Positions 1 to 9,666 are shown, counted from the first letter of the stretch. The stretch: 64,000 nt of DNA from Pedobacter sp. Leaf250 (GCF_920984735.1 NZ_CAKLBU010000004.1:62001-126000), one strand, 5' to 3'. Notes: generated by a model not told the origin, from the sequence alone. Made by a program: numbers and translations.

Positions 1-219
1 TTTAGCCTAAAGTATTTAAGTTTTGGCTAATGCTAATAATTGGCTGAGGGGGCAAATATTCCCAAATGGCGGATTTTAAAAGGTTTCCGTCAAAAAGTTT
101 CTTAATCAAAATCAAAAGCATTTTAACGAAAATCAAAATCAAAAATGCATCGCCTAACCTAATTTCACAATTGCTTATTAAGCAGATTATTCAACCAGCA
201 AAAAAGATAAATCTATCAA
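1..219. other. Gene-free left edge
   Basis: AT-rich sequence upstream of the GH88 gene. A 61-codon frame at 66-251 exists, but it is lysine/isoleucine-rich low-complexity and overlaps the start of the next gene, so I do not call it. I see no clear TAnnTTTG promoter here. The lyase cassette may be transcribed from further left, outside the window. Confidence 0.5.
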
Positions 220-1422
220 ATGAAAAAAATCCTAACTATATTCTTTATTAGTGCCCTGACATTTAAAAGTTATGCACAACAAGAAACGCAATGGTTTTCA
301 AAAGCAACCCGTGTCGTCGAGCTTCAGCTTAAGAAAGCGGCTAGCACTTACAGTCCGGGAAAAAATCCGCGTTCTGTTAATCCAGATGGAACGGTAAGGT
401 TGGCTCCCTATAAAGATTGGACAACCGGATTTTTCCCAGGCTCGTTATGGTATGGCTATGAACTTACGAGAGATAAAACCCTTGCCGCTGATGCCAAACG
501 CTTTACTTTAGCCTTAGACTCGGCAAGGTATATCACCAATACGCATGATGTTGGTTTTATGCTTTACTGTTCTTATGGAAATGCTTATCGAATAACCGGC
601 GATCAACAATACCTTCCTGCACTAAAAGATGGCGCAAAGCATTTATTGAACCGTTTCGATCCTAAAATCAGAGTGATCAGATCATGGGATTTCGCCTGGT
701 GGAATTATCCGGTTATTATTGATAACATGATGAATTTGGAATATCTGTATTGGGCTTCAAATACTCTAAAACAGCCCAGCTACGCGAATGCTGCGAATGC
801 CCATGCTTTAACAACGCTTAAAAATCATTTTAGGAAAGATTATAGTTCCTATCACGTTGTAGATTATGATCCGAAAACAGGTCAAGTCATTCGAAAGGCA
901 ACACATCAAGGTTTGACTGATGAATCGGCTTGGGCTCGTGGGCAAGCGTGGGGATTGTATGGATACGCCATGTGTTACGCTAATTCTAAAGATGAGAGAT
1001 TTTTGGCTCAGGCTGAACACATCGCAGCTTTCATCATGAATCATCCAAAAATGCCAAAAGATAAAATACCTGCTTGGGATTTCGATGTTCATAACGCCCT
1101 TGACACAGCAGAGCGGGCGCCTAGAGATGCTTCAGCCGCAGCAGTTATCGCATCAGGATTATTAGAACTAAGTACTCAAGTTAAGGATGGTCAGAAATAT
1201 CTCAATTATGCAGAGGATATTCTAAAATCCCTTTCATCTGATGATTATCTAGCAAAACCTGGTGAAAACAAGTATTTTATTTTGAAACACAGCGTTGGTG
1301 CTTTCCTTTATAATTCAGAAATTGATACTCCCCTTGATTATGCAGATTACTACTACCTGGAAGCACTGAAACGTTATAAAGAAATCAAAAAAATTAATTC
1401 AAAAACATTCAAAAAACCTTAA
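220..1422 (+). CDS. GH88 unsaturated uronyl hydrolase, secreted
   Basis: A 400-residue glycoside hydrolase family 88 protein. The family hydrates the double bond of the unsaturated uronic acid left at the non-reducing end by polysaccharide lyases, releasing the uronate from the disaccharide. An N-terminal signal peptide (about residues 1-20, ending SYAQ) points to the periplasm. The alpha6/alpha6-barrel signatures WTTGFFPGSLWYGYEL (about 67) and DESAWARGQAWGLYGYA (about 234) are clear. The two family acid residues fit Asp110 (THDVGF) and Asp168 (IIDNMMN). Length is normal for the family. The gene ends 2 bases before the heparinase-like lyase gene, so the two are probably cotranscribed. Substrate (heparin/heparan, chondroitin or another uronan) cannot be read from the sequence. 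Confidence 0.93.
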   Translation: MKKILTIFFISALTFKSYAQQETQWFSKATRVVELQLKKAASTYSPGKNPRSVNPDGTVRLAPYKDWTTGFFPGSLWYGYELTRDKTLAADAKRFTLALDSARYITNTHDVGFMLYCSYGNAYRITGDQQYLPALKDGAKHLLNRFDPKIRVIRSWDFAWWNYPVIIDNMMNLEYLYWASNTLKQPSYANAANAHALTTLKNHFRKDYSSYHVVDYDPKTGQVIRKATHQGLTDESAWARGQAWGLYGYAMCYANSKDERFLAQAEHIAAFIMNHPKMPKDKIPAWDFDVHNALDTAERAPRDASAAAVIASGLLELSTQVKDGQKYLNYAEDILKSLSSDDYLAKPGENKYFILKHSVGAFLYNSEIDTPLDYADYYYLEALKRYKEIKKINSKTFKKP

Positions 1423-1424
1423 CC

Positions 1425-3404
1425 ATGAAATTAAGAATATATATTACCCTCGCAATTCTTTTAGGGTTCATTGTAAGTTTAAAGGCTCAGGAAGGCCCGA
1501 TTTCAAGAGAAGACTTCAGCAATATTAACTTAACTTATCCAGGGTTAGAAAAAGTAAATCAACGCTTTCAATCTGCCAAGTATGATGATGCTGCCCAAGA
1601 GCTGTTGTTATATTACCGAAACCGAAAAAAAATTCGCCATCCTGAGTTTAATATCGGAGATGAGCAGCGTTTCAAAGGAAAATTGATAGGGGCAGCAAAC
1701 CAAGAGAAAGCAGATAACGCATTGCTTCATAAATTCCAGCCACATAAAGGTTACGGATTTTTCGATTATGGAAAAGACATCAATTGGCAGCTCTGGCCGG
1801 TAAAGGATAACGAGGTAAGGTGGCAGCTGCATCGCGTATACTGGTGGCAAACAATGGGATTGGCCTACCGAAGCAGTAGAGAAGAAAAATATGCAGCGGA
1901 ATGGGTCTACCAATTCCGCGATTGGGATAAGAAAAACCCATTAGGACTTTCTGCAGATAACGACGCCTATGCCTGGAGGCCATTGGAAGTTTCAGAAAGA
2001 GTACAAAGCTTGCCGGGAACCTTCAATTTATTTCTGTCATCACCTGAGTTCACGCCTGCATTTTTAATGGAATTCTTAAAATCCTTCCACCAACAGGTCG
2101 GTTACATCCCGGAGCATTATTCAAAAGTAGGAAACCACCTTTTGTTTGAGGCACAAAGAGTTCTCTTTGCAGGGTCATTCTTCCCTGAATTTAAGGAATC
2201 TCCATTTTGGAGAAAAAGCGGTATTGATGTATTAAATGCGGAAATCAAAAAACAGGTTTATGCTGACGGAGTGCAATTTGAGCTGTCCCCTACTTATCAT
2301 ATAGCATCTATTGATATCTTTCTCAAAGCTTATAACGCAGCTAAGATGGCTGGTGTTGAAAGTGAATTCCCTGAAACGTTTAGCAAGACGATTGAGCATA
2401 TGATCATGGCCAATATCGATTTTTCTTTTCCCGATTATAATGCGCCAATGTTCGGCGATTCATGGATTGTGGATAAATCAGGGAGAATCAAACAATATCA
2501 AAATTGGGCCAAAAGTTTTCCGGAAAATGAAGTGATCCGATATTTTGCAACTGAAGGTAAAGAAGGAGAACTCCCAGATCACCTTTCTCATGCATCTAGC
2601 AATGCGGGTTTTTATACTTTCAGGAACGGCTGGAACGAAAAATCAACAGTGATGGTTTTAAAAGCAAGCCCTCCTGGAGAATTCCATGCGCAACCAGATA
2701 ACGGAACCTTTGAGCTTTACATAAAGGGCAGAAATTTTATGCCTGATGCCGGAGCCTTTGTCTACAGTGGCGATGCGGTAATCAACAAGCTGCGTGAACA
2801 GTATCGCCAAACCAAGATGCATAATACACTAACATTGAATGATCAGAATATGGTCATTACCGATGCTAAAGAAAACAAATGGAAAACGGGTAAAATGATG
2901 GACGTATTGACATTCATCAACCCGAGTTATAAGGATTTAGATCATAAGCGAACTGTTTTTTTCATTGATCAAAAATATTTTGTCATTATTGATAGAGCAA
3001 TCGGATCTGCAATAGGAAAACTGGGTGTTCGCTTTCATTTGCAAGAAGATTCCAAACCAGTTTACAATAAGTCGGCACGTCTAATATATACCACCTATAG
3101 CGATGGTAACAACTTGTTAATTCAATCGCTCAATCCAGATAGGGTAACTTTACTGGAAGAGCAAAGCAAGGTTTCTTACGAGTACAGAAAGGAAATGCCT
3201 AGACCTGGGGTAGCGTTCGAAAAACATAAGGTAGATACCGCAACACAGTATTTCATCAGCGTGATTTATCCTTTTACGGGGACAAAAGCACCAGAAATAA
3301 CGATGAAGGAAAATACTGGAAATGACTTTATTAAAGGCAAAATAGATTTCACATTGATGATCAACGGAAAGAGCGAAAACATTAAAACCAACATTAATCA
3401 ATAA
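1425..3404 (+). CDS. Heparinase II/III family polysaccharide lyase (PL12-like)
   Basis: A 659-residue secreted lyase with signal peptide (about 1-21, cleavage near LKAQ), an alpha-barrel N-terminal heparinase domain (about 30-360) and a beta-sandwich heparinase II/III C-terminal domain (about 385-640). Residues matching the known heparinase III catalytic set are present at nearly the same positions: Asn237 in GNHLLFEAQ, Tyr291 in ELSPTYH and His421 in GEFHAQPDNG. The family cleaves uronic-acid-containing glycosaminoglycans by beta-elimination, giving the unsaturated ends that the upstream GH88 enzyme removes. It lies 2 bases after GH88. Heparan sulfate is the best guess for substrate, but PL12 versus a related family needs a database comparison. 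Confidence 0.9.
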   Translation: MKLRIYITLAILLGFIVSLKAQEGPISREDFSNINLTYPGLEKVNQRFQSAKYDDAAQELLLYYRNRKKIRHPEFNIGDEQRFKGKLIGAANQEKADNALLHKFQPHKGYGFFDYGKDINWQLWPVKDNEVRWQLHRVYWWQTMGLAYRSSREEKYAAEWVYQFRDWDKKNPLGLSADNDAYAWRPLEVSERVQSLPGTFNLFLSSPEFTPAFLMEFLKSFHQQVGYIPEHYSKVGNHLLFEAQRVLFAGSFFPEFKESPFWRKSGIDVLNAEIKKQVYADGVQFELSPTYHIASIDIFLKAYNAAKMAGVESEFPETFSKTIEHMIMANIDFSFPDYNAPMFGDSWIVDKSGRIKQYQNWAKSFPENEVIRYFATEGKEGELPDHLSHASSNAGFYTFRNGWNEKSTVMVLKASPPGEFHAQPDNGTFELYIKGRNFMPDAGAFVYSGDAVINKLREQYRQTKMHNTLTLNDQNMVITDAKENKWKTGKMMDVLTFINPSYKDLDHKRTVFFIDQKYFVIIDRAIGSAIGKLGVRFHLQEDSKPVYNKSARLIYTTYSDGNNLLIQSLNPDRVTLLEEQSKVSYEYRKEMPRPGVAFEKHKVDTATQYFISVIYPFTGTKAPEITMKENTGNDFIKGKIDFTLMINGKSENIKTNINQ

Positions 3405-3454
3405 ATACTCTTTGTCATATCTCATTATTTGTCATACGTTAACCAAATACCCGA

Positions 3455-4333
3455 ATGAAAAACATGAATTTTGTACTACAAAAGTACCTGTTATTTATCA
3501 TGATTATAGCTGTATCTTGTAGCAAAGAGAAGGCGGTAGACATCAATGGAAATGTTTCATCACTATCCTTAAGTAAAAGAAGTAATGTTGAGAATGTGAG
3601 TGGTACATTTAGCAATGGCGATACCATCCTTAATGTAAATTATGAAACCGGCACATTCAATTCGGGAATTACTGGTGTAACGGCCACGCATGCAAGTGCT
3701 GCAGATGCCGCTTATATGGTAAATCCTGCAAATAATGGCAGTAATTATGCTATAGCTCATAAAATCGTATATGGCGATACCGCATACAATTCTGATGGAA
3801 ACATACGAAGTGAAAGTGACGCAGTCACTATACAAAGTGCTAGGTTTTTCCCTGGCGACGAACGTCGTTACGAATTCAGTGTTTTATTAAAAGACTGGAC
3901 ACCATGGATTTCAGGCCCAACGTATGAAACAACCATCTACCAACTTAAAGTATCAGGCAATTCTTCATCCGGATCTGGCGTTCCGTTACAATTTCGAACG
4001 GCGAGAAATGCAATGCGTTTGAGATATGAAGGTTCTACTTCAATAAAAGACATTATTACAGACTTGCGCCCATATGTAAACCAATGGTTAAATTTTAGGG
4101 TAGATGTATTATGGGCCGATAATAATACGGGCTACATGAAAACCTATATGAAGCTGCCAGGACAGAGTAGTTATATTTTGGTAGATGAAAAAATAAACTA
4201 TTCCACATTTGCTGGAAATGTAAGTATTGGAAATGTAGGCTACATTAAATGGGGGGCCTATGTAACTCAAGCGCCGTTGACCCGTATTGCCTACCATGAC
4301 AACATTAGAATTATTAAGTTGCCGCTACAATAA
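3455..4333 (+). CDS. Lipoprotein with heparin-lyase-I-like (polysaccharide lyase) fold
   Basis: A 292-residue lipoprotein: a hydrophobic N-terminus ends in the lipobox AVSC with Cys22, so it should be membrane-anchored. Residues about 60-290 resemble the concanavalin-like beta-jelly-roll 'polysaccharide lyase' family that includes heparin lyase I. The supporting features are an ESDAVTIQSARFFPGDERRYEFSV-type strand pair around residue 118, a central WTPW segment, and a final HDNIRI strand. I cannot identify catalytic residues with confidence, so it could be a binding protein rather than an enzyme. It follows the heparinase-like gene by 50 bases in the same direction, consistent with a shared role in acidic polysaccharide breakdown. 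Confidence 0.6.
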   Translation: MKNMNFVLQKYLLFIMIIAVSCSKEKAVDINGNVSSLSLSKRSNVENVSGTFSNGDTILNVNYETGTFNSGITGVTATHASAADAAYMVNPANNGSNYAIAHKIVYGDTAYNSDGNIRSESDAVTIQSARFFPGDERRYEFSVLLKDWTPWISGPTYETTIYQLKVSGNSSSGSGVPLQFRTARNAMRLRYEGSTSIKDIITDLRPYVNQWLNFRVDVLWADNNTGYMKTYMKLPGQSSYILVDEKINYSTFAGNVSIGNVGYIKWGAYVTQAPLTRIAYHDNIRIIKLPLQ

Positions 4334-4367
4334 GTTGCAACGTATACAATAAAAAAGCAACGGACAC

Positions 4368-5127
4368 ATTGAAATTAATCTTTCTGGTAAAACAGCTTTA
4401 GTTACCGGTTGCAAAAGGGGCATTGGAAAAGCAATGGCCATTGCGTTGGCGGAAGCAGGAGCAGATGTTATCGGCGTATCGGCGAGTTTGGAAATGACTG
4501 CAAGCAACGTTGAAACTCAAATTGGCATTCTAGGTAGAAATTTTTACCCCTATCAGTGTGACTTTGCAAAACGGGAAAATATTTACCAGTTTATAACCGA
4601 GGTCAAAAAAAACCACTCTTGCATAGATATCTTAGTAAATAACGCTGGTACCATATTAAGGGAACCTATTTCAACACATAAAGACGAATTTTGGGACGAG
4701 GTCATTTCCATCAACCAGACAGCACCATTTATTCTCAGCCGGGAGTTCGGGAAAGAAATGATTTCTCGAGGCAGCGGCAAAATTATTTTCATCGCCTCGC
4801 TCCTATCGTTTCAGGGAGGAGTTACCGTGCCTAGTTATGCAGCTAGCAAAGGTAGTGTTGCCTCGCTGACTAAAGCCTTTGCTAATGAATGGGCTTCCAA
4901 AGGAATAAACGTCAACGCAATCGCCCCCGGATATATTGCCACAGACAATACTAGTGCAATTCGGGAGGACAATGAACGAAAACAGCAACATTCTAGCGAG
5001 AATCCCCGCTGGAGGATGGGGCAAGCCCGAGGATCTCAAAGGACCACTACTATTCCTGGCTTCACAAGCTAGTTATTATGTTCATGGAACAATACTCGTT
5101 GTTGACGGAGGATGGATGGGAAGGTAA
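4368..5127 (+). pseudogene. kduD: Broken kduD: SDR-family 2-dehydro-3-deoxygluconate 5-dehydrogenase
   Basis: Short-chain dehydrogenase resembling KduD, which oxidises/reduces the keto-deoxyuronate made from unsaturated uronic acids. The Rossmann start KTALVTGCKRGIGKAMA lies at about 4389-4439, the NNAG motif at about 4638, and the catalytic Ser plus YAASK at about 4835-4850. Two defects are visible. First, there is no ATG/GTG/TTG in frame between the stop at 4350 and ATG 4434, which lies inside the cofactor motif. Second, an A-run at 4979-4982 has one base too many. Before it the frame reads to IREDNER; after removing one A it continues as [18 protein letters not shown] to the normal C-terminus VVDGGWMGR at 5127. 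The unshifted frame ends at 5072 in unrelated residues. It may be a real pseudogene or a sequencing error. Confidence 0.8.
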
Positions 5128-5436
5128 TTTTAATTTTATCTATATAATTTAATATTGGAACAAATCAGGTGAGTTGCAGGGTTTCTTCATTTCGCTGTTT
5201 ATACAGGGTGGTGACAATCTTTGTCAAGATTCCTACTATTGATTACTCTTATATACTTAAATGTATAACAGCAAATTCCCAAAGGGAAATAAAATTCCTG
5301 CTATAAAAAATCGTAGGTACTAATAAAATATTTATGGTTTAACAGTGAAGTTATCACTAATTGGTTAACCCGTTTTGCATCTGCGCGAAGATTGGTTGTT
5401 CCCGATTGTATGAAATCTACGCTTGGGTGATAATTT
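5128..5436. other. Intergenic, no gene seen
   Basis: About 300 bases of AT-rich sequence between the broken kduD and the first repeat copy. All frames are short and none shows a recognisable motif. The sequence 5607-5714 after the repeat is likewise empty. Confidence 0.5.
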
Positions 5437-5606
5437 GGAGAGTTCGGCAACCTTGACCAACTAATTCCGTGTCAGGTTGACCACTCTAAGAAAAGGCACA
5501 ACTTATCTCTAACATATTATTTATTAGTCTGCTGGAGTGGTCAGTCGAGACCGAAACACACTGACCTAAACTCCGAAATAAGTTGATCAGTCTTAACGAA
5601 ATCTCC
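5437..5606. repeat. 170-bp repeat with terminal inverted repeats, copy 1 (MITE-like)
   Basis: This block matches 10764-10934 with only about seven differences, including one single-base indel. It begins GGAGAGTTCG and ends CGAAATCTCC; copy 2 has the perfect terminal pair. Internally GACCACTC (about 5480) and GAGTGGTC (about 5535) form a further inverted pair, so the whole block is a long imperfect palindrome. No protein is encoded. This is the structure of a non-autonomous mobile repeat. No target-site duplication is obvious. Confidence 0.8.
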
Positions 5607-5714
5607 ACTTATACATACTTCTATCAAAATTTTATATAGGAACAAACAATAGTTTCAGAAATATAAGTGTAAAAGGTATTAAGGTGAAAACTATAGCCCA
5701 GATCAACCTTCTCC

Positions 5715-6087
5715 TTATATTTTTCCTTTAGCTAAAGTGATCATCAGGGCAACAATCAGACTACCGATATAGAGCAAACTGCTTATAATATTTAAAAAAA
5801 ATTTAGTATCTGTGGCTAGTTCAGAAAGCTCTCTGCTGTTATATATAACTTCATGAAATATACCAGTTACTAATATATGAAGGCCTGTGAAGGGCATGCA
5901 TAATATAAGAATAAAATGTAAAGCATTAATTATACCCAATACTGCACTAGTTGCGGTAAAAAGAAAATATCCCGAAAAATGGAGGCTTACCCCATTTATT
6001 GTTAATTGAAGAAAGTAATGAGGATGCGACCAGAGTTAAAAACGAATGAAGTCCAATTGCCGATAGATTAAATTCAGCATCACGATG
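5715..6087 (-). pseudogene. Degraded small membrane protein gene
   Basis: The minus strand carries a hydrophobic reading frame ending at 5715 (final residues LIVALMITLAKGKI). It has two or three membrane segments and is open upstream to 6035, but has no ATG; the only start is TTG at 5939. In a second frame, directly after the stop of the 6091-6939 gene, the codons read NLSAIGLHSFLTLVASSLLS, another membrane-like stretch. The two join if one T is removed from the T5 run near 5975-5979, giving GKPPFSGYFLFTATSAV. So this looks like one small membrane protein split by a one-base insertion, or a decayed gene. The family is not recognised. Confidence 0.35.
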
Positions 6088-6090
6088 GCT

Positions 6091-6939
6091 TTACCTACGA
6101 TATAGCGGGCACCGTTTCAGTAGATATTCAAGAGGTGCACTATAGGATCCATCTGTACTACTCAAAAAAGCTTTATGACTTGCATTATAAATACTGGCAT
6201 TATTATCCATATAAATTTGAAGGCTCACACTTATATCGTAACGCTGGGCTGCGCTACTGTAAGATGAACCACTATTGGATATTCCTTTTACTTTATCAGC
6301 ATCATTGCGCTTAATTTTGGTATCTTCATTAGTAGATGTTGTGCTGGTTGAATAACCTTTGTTCTGGGTGACCGTACCATCAATGATGTATTCCACCCCC
6401 AGTATGTCACAAAGGTTTTTCATCGTAAAACCCATCATTTTTTCAGGGGTAACACCAGCCTGAATCAATGCCGCATTGGTTGTTCGGGGATCTATAATTT
6501 TATAACCAGCCGAATGCTGACCAAGCAGGCTGTAAGCATCCTGCTGTGCTTTTAAACCGATGGCCGCTGCTCCTGGTTGATTATCCATTAAATAAGTGAA
6601 TGGAATAATAGCAATTTTATTATGGTGATCAGCTGGTGTCGCACTCATGGTTATCTGATCCGCTTGTCTTGTGTTAGCAGGTGTACCCATGGAAGAAAAC
6701 GTTTCTAACCGGCCACTGGAATGAACAATTTGGGAGATATCTGCTTTTTTGATGACATACTCAGCAGTTTCTCCCGTATAGATAAACGATACCTCTGCAT
6801 CTGTAATTCTAATTATTTTTACCTTTATCTCCTCCCCATTTGATTTTTTGATAATATCCACTTTAACTTGCGACTGATTTTGTGCAAAACTGCAGGTCAC
6901 AATGGAAAGACATAGCATTAATAGATAGATTTTTTTCAT
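6091..6939 (-). CDS. Secreted CsgG-like protein of unknown function
   Basis: About 282 residues from the ATG at 6939 (MKKIYLLM); a longer frame begins with TTG at 6960 but the signal peptide fits the 6939 start. The signal peptide ends near CSFAQ. After it comes a beta-rich 'IKKSNGEEIKVKIIRITDAEVSF' type segment typical of small Bacteroidota surface proteins. Then, from about residue 105, a CsgG-like alpha/beta domain starts KIAIIPFTY and includes DILGVEYIIDGTVT (about 185) and a C-terminal region on condition-dependent string SVSLQIYMDNN. The C-terminus LLKRCPLYRR is short. It is divergent from the MscS gene. Function unknown; envelope stress or outer-membrane assembly is a guess from the fold. 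Confidence 0.6.
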   Translation of the reverse strand: MKKIYLLMLCLSIVTCSFAQNQSQVKVDIIKKSNGEEIKVKIIRITDAEVSFIYTGETAEYVIKKADISQIVHSSGRLETFSSMGTPANTRQADQITMSATPADHHNKIAIIPFTYLMDNQPGAAAIGLKAQQDAYSLLGQHSAGYKIIDPRTTNAALIQAGVTPEKMMGFTMKNLCDILGVEYIIDGTVTQNKGYSTSTTSTNEDTKIKRNDADKVKGISNSGSSYSSAAQRYDISVSLQIYMDNNASIYNASHKAFLSSTDGSYSAPLEYLLKRCPLYRR

Positions 6940-7046
6940 TTCTTTGTACATATGCACCAAGATACCAAATGTTTACCAGTTTTAAAAGTGATATTACAAA
7001 TCGCTATCTGCTTGCCATCTAGTAGTTTTTTATTTAATATTGACTA

Positions 7047-9530
7047 ATGAATCCCACTCAGCGCCAACTCAAGAATATCCTATTATCTTTCCTCACCTTA
7101 ATATGTGGTTGCTGTTACCAAATCTGCTTCGCCCAAAGCGATAACCCTTTGAAAACAAAATCAGACAGCCTAACGGGTAAATCTGAAACCTTTCTGGATA
7201 AAATGCAGGGATTTGCCAGAAAATCTGAAGAAGAAAGCAAAGAAGATTTCAAGAAAGACAATATATCACTCATACAACTAAAAGTCATTAATGAAATCCG
7301 GGTGAATACGCAAAATGCAAAGGCATTTTTAAAATCCTCCCATGATACTTCTGCCATAAACAATCACCTGAAAAGTCTTAAATCAGTCTTTGCTACGGCC
7401 TCAGACGGTGTTTTTACCAACGTTGGTTCGATTCAAACCTACCGAAACCTGGCTTCAACAAAGCGTATTTTAAGGGAGCTTCTACTGTCCACCAACACAA
7501 TAAAAGGTAATCTTGATGCCAGGCAAAAGTCTTTTGCGGAATTTCATTACAAACTTGATTCCCTTTCAACTGTCCGCGAACTTTTTGCTTTCCCAAAAGA
7601 CTCTGTATCTGTAGTTGATTATTTAAAAATACTCGGTACGCTTGCTTACGAAACAGCGCCTATGGATTCCGTCCTAAAAGCCCGGAGCCTGCAGGTTCAG
7701 AAACAATTGAACACCTATAATTTAGCCATCAGCCAACTTACCAATAGTATTGAACAGGTGGAGCAATACGAGCGTAATATGGCCTACAACTCCCTGACCC
7801 GCGAATTGCCAGACATTTGGCAGCATCCAAAACACTTTCGCAGCTTGAAAGATATCATTACCTTTTCCATTAAGAAGAACCTGCTCACACTAAAATATTA
7901 CGTAGGAAATAATACAGGTAAGCTTGTGCTAATTTTACTCCTTGTTATCAGCTCCTATTTATACCTCAAAGCATTAAAAAATATCTATAAGCGTAAAGGT
8001 CTGATCAAAAACGACATGAGCGGTCAGCTCGCCATACGCTACCCGTTACTATCGGCTGTTGTAATTGTATTGAGTCTGTTCCAGTTTATCCTCATTTCGC
8101 CCCCATTTATACTCAGTCTGATTATTTGGATAATTAGTGCCGCTTGCCTAAGCGTTCTATTTAGAAATTTCATCGCCAGCTACTGGATGAAGGTTTGGCT
8201 ATTTATGGTAGTGGTACTCTTAGCTTCCTCATTCGGAAATATTTTACTTCAATCCTCCCGCGATGAGCGTTGGTTCATGCTCATTTTTTCCATACTAGGC
8301 TCGGGTGCAGGAATAACTATCCTGCTGCAGAAAAGATATGCCGAGTTAAAAGAAAAATGGATCTGTTATTCCATTGGCATTATGGTTATATTCGAGGTTA
8401 TTTCTGCTGTTTTCAATATCTATGGCCGTTTCAATCTTTCTAAAACACTATTCCTGGTGGGGTTTTTAAATGTGGTAATATCGATCATTTTCCTGTGGGT
8501 GGTTAGATTGATCAACGAAGGGCTTCTTCTGGCATTCGATGTTTACACCGTACAGGACCGGAAGCTCTTTTATCTTAATCTGGGAAAAGTTGGCAATAAA
8601 GCGCCCGCTATTTTATATCTCCTGTTAGTACTGGGTTGGCTGGTAATTATGGGGCACAATTTCCCACAGTTTGATTTGTTCTCCAGGCCATTTCTAAACC
8701 TTTTGGAGAACGAACACCGTATAGGAGACTACAGCTTTAGCATTAATGGGCTATTACTGTTTTTCGGCATTATGGCTATCGCGGTCATCATATCAAAAAT
8801 TGTTTCTTTCTTTACCTCAGATGACCATCTTGTAAATAGTAAAAATGAACAATCTATAAAGAGAGGTTTGGGTAGCTGGGTGCTCCTGGTAAGATTAGTG
8901 ATACTTTGTATAGGACTTTTTCTGGCACTGGCAGCGGCAGGCATTCCGCTCGACAGAATTACAATTATTATTGGTGCCTTAGGGGTAGGAATTGGTTTTG
9001 GACTACAGACTTTAGTCAACAATTTAGTAAGCGGCCTGATCATTGCATTTGAAAAACCTGTAAATGTTGGCGATCTTGTGGATGTGGATGGACAGGGTGG
9101 CACAATGAAATCCATAGGATTTCGTAGTAGCGTGATTACCACGTTTGACGGTGGAGACCTTGTCATGCCAAATGGCGATCTCTTGAATTCGCATTTAATG
9201 AACTGGACACTTGCCGGTGGAAGAAAACGAATGGCTATTAATGTTGGCGTGGGCTACGAAACAGACCTAAGACAGTGCAAAATGCTAATTAATGGAATCT
9301 TGGAAAGCGAAGACAGGATTTTAAAAAACCCTAAGCCTGTTGTTCAATTTGAGGAATTCGGAGAAAATGCTATTGCGCTTAAGATATTGGTTTGGACAAG
9401 AACCCTTAACGAAAACGGCTCGACAAAAAGTGACCTTATCATCGCCATAAATGAATCTTTTCGGCAGAACAACATTAAAATTCCATTCAACCAACAGGAA
9501 ATTTATTTGCATAAAACAGAAGATTCTTAA
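7047..9530 (+). CDS. Large MscS-family mechanosensitive channel
   Basis: An 827-residue membrane protein. It has a signal peptide (about 1-29, ending CFAQ) and a periplasmic helical region to about residue 280 rich in Lys/Glu/Leu. About eight to eleven membrane spans follow (about 290-650), then the MscS pore helix and beta domain. The pore segment GALGVGIGFGLQTLVNNLVSG (about 645-665, in pieces) and FEKPVNVGDLVDVDGQGG followed by VMPNGDLLNS are diagnostic. The family releases solutes when membrane tension rises on osmotic downshock. The size resembles the long MscK/YbdG-type members with a large periplasmic domain. It is divergent from the CsgG-like gene with an 85-base gap, and has no partner downstream. 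Confidence 0.93.
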   Translation: MNPTQRQLKNILLSFLTLICGCCYQICFAQSDNPLKTKSDSLTGKSETFLDKMQGFARKSEEESKEDFKKDNISLIQLKVINEIRVNTQNAKAFLKSSHDTSAINNHLKSLKSVFATASDGVFTNVGSIQTYRNLASTKRILRELLLSTNTIKGNLDARQKSFAEFHYKLDSLSTVRELFAFPKDSVSVVDYLKILGTLAYETAPMDSVLKARSLQVQKQLNTYNLAISQLTNSIEQVEQYERNMAYNSLTRELPDIWQHPKHFRSLKDIITFSIKKNLLTLKYYVGNNTGKLVLILLLVISSYLYLKALKNIYKRKGLIKNDMSGQLAIRYPLLSAVVIVLSLFQFILISPPFILSLIIWIISAACLSVLFRNFIASYWMKVWLFMVVVLLASSFGNILLQSSRDERWFMLIFSILGSGAGITILLQKRYAELKEKWICYSIGIMVIFEVISAVFNIYGRFNLSKTLFLVGFLNVVISIIFLWVVRLINEGLLLAFDVYTVQDRKLFYLNLGKVGNKAPAILYLLLVLGWLVIMGHNFPQFDLFSRPFLNLLENEHRIGDYSFSINGLLLFFGIMAIAVIISKIVSFFTSDDHLVNSKNEQSIKRGLGSWVLLVRLVILCIGLFLALAAAGIPLDRITIIIGALGVGIGFGLQTLVNNLVSGLIIAFEKPVNVGDLVDVDGQGGTMKSIGFRSSVITTFDGGDLVMPNGDLLNSHLMNWTLAGGRKRMAINVGVGYETDLRQCKMLINGILESEDRILKNPKPVVQFEEFGENAIALKILVWTRTLNENGSTKSDLIIAINESFRQNNIKIPFNQQEIYLHKTEDS

Positions 9531-9647
9531 TATTAATTGCTGAGAAATTTCTAAAGCATTCTAACGATATTAGATTCAATTGATCTTCGCAGCATAAAAT
9601 GGTATTTGAAAACTCAAGAGCATAAAAGTATTTTAAAGAGCAAACAT

Positions 9648-9666
9648 GTCTCACAAAACGAAGAAA
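9648..9666 (+). repeat. 19-bp direct repeat, left of toxin-antitoxin pair
   Basis: The 19 bases GTCTCACAAAACGAAGAAA here recur exactly at 10419-10437 in the same orientation. The two copies flank the toxin-antitoxin module and nothing else. Confidence 0.6.

Noticed and set aside
66..251. 61-codon plus-strand frame at the left edge
   Set aside because: Lys/Ile-rich low complexity with no motif; it overlaps the start of a well-supported GH88 gene.
8729..9166. 145-codon minus-strand frame opposite the MscS pore domain
   Set aside because: It is the antisense of a highly conserved region; open frames opposite conserved genes arise from codon bias.
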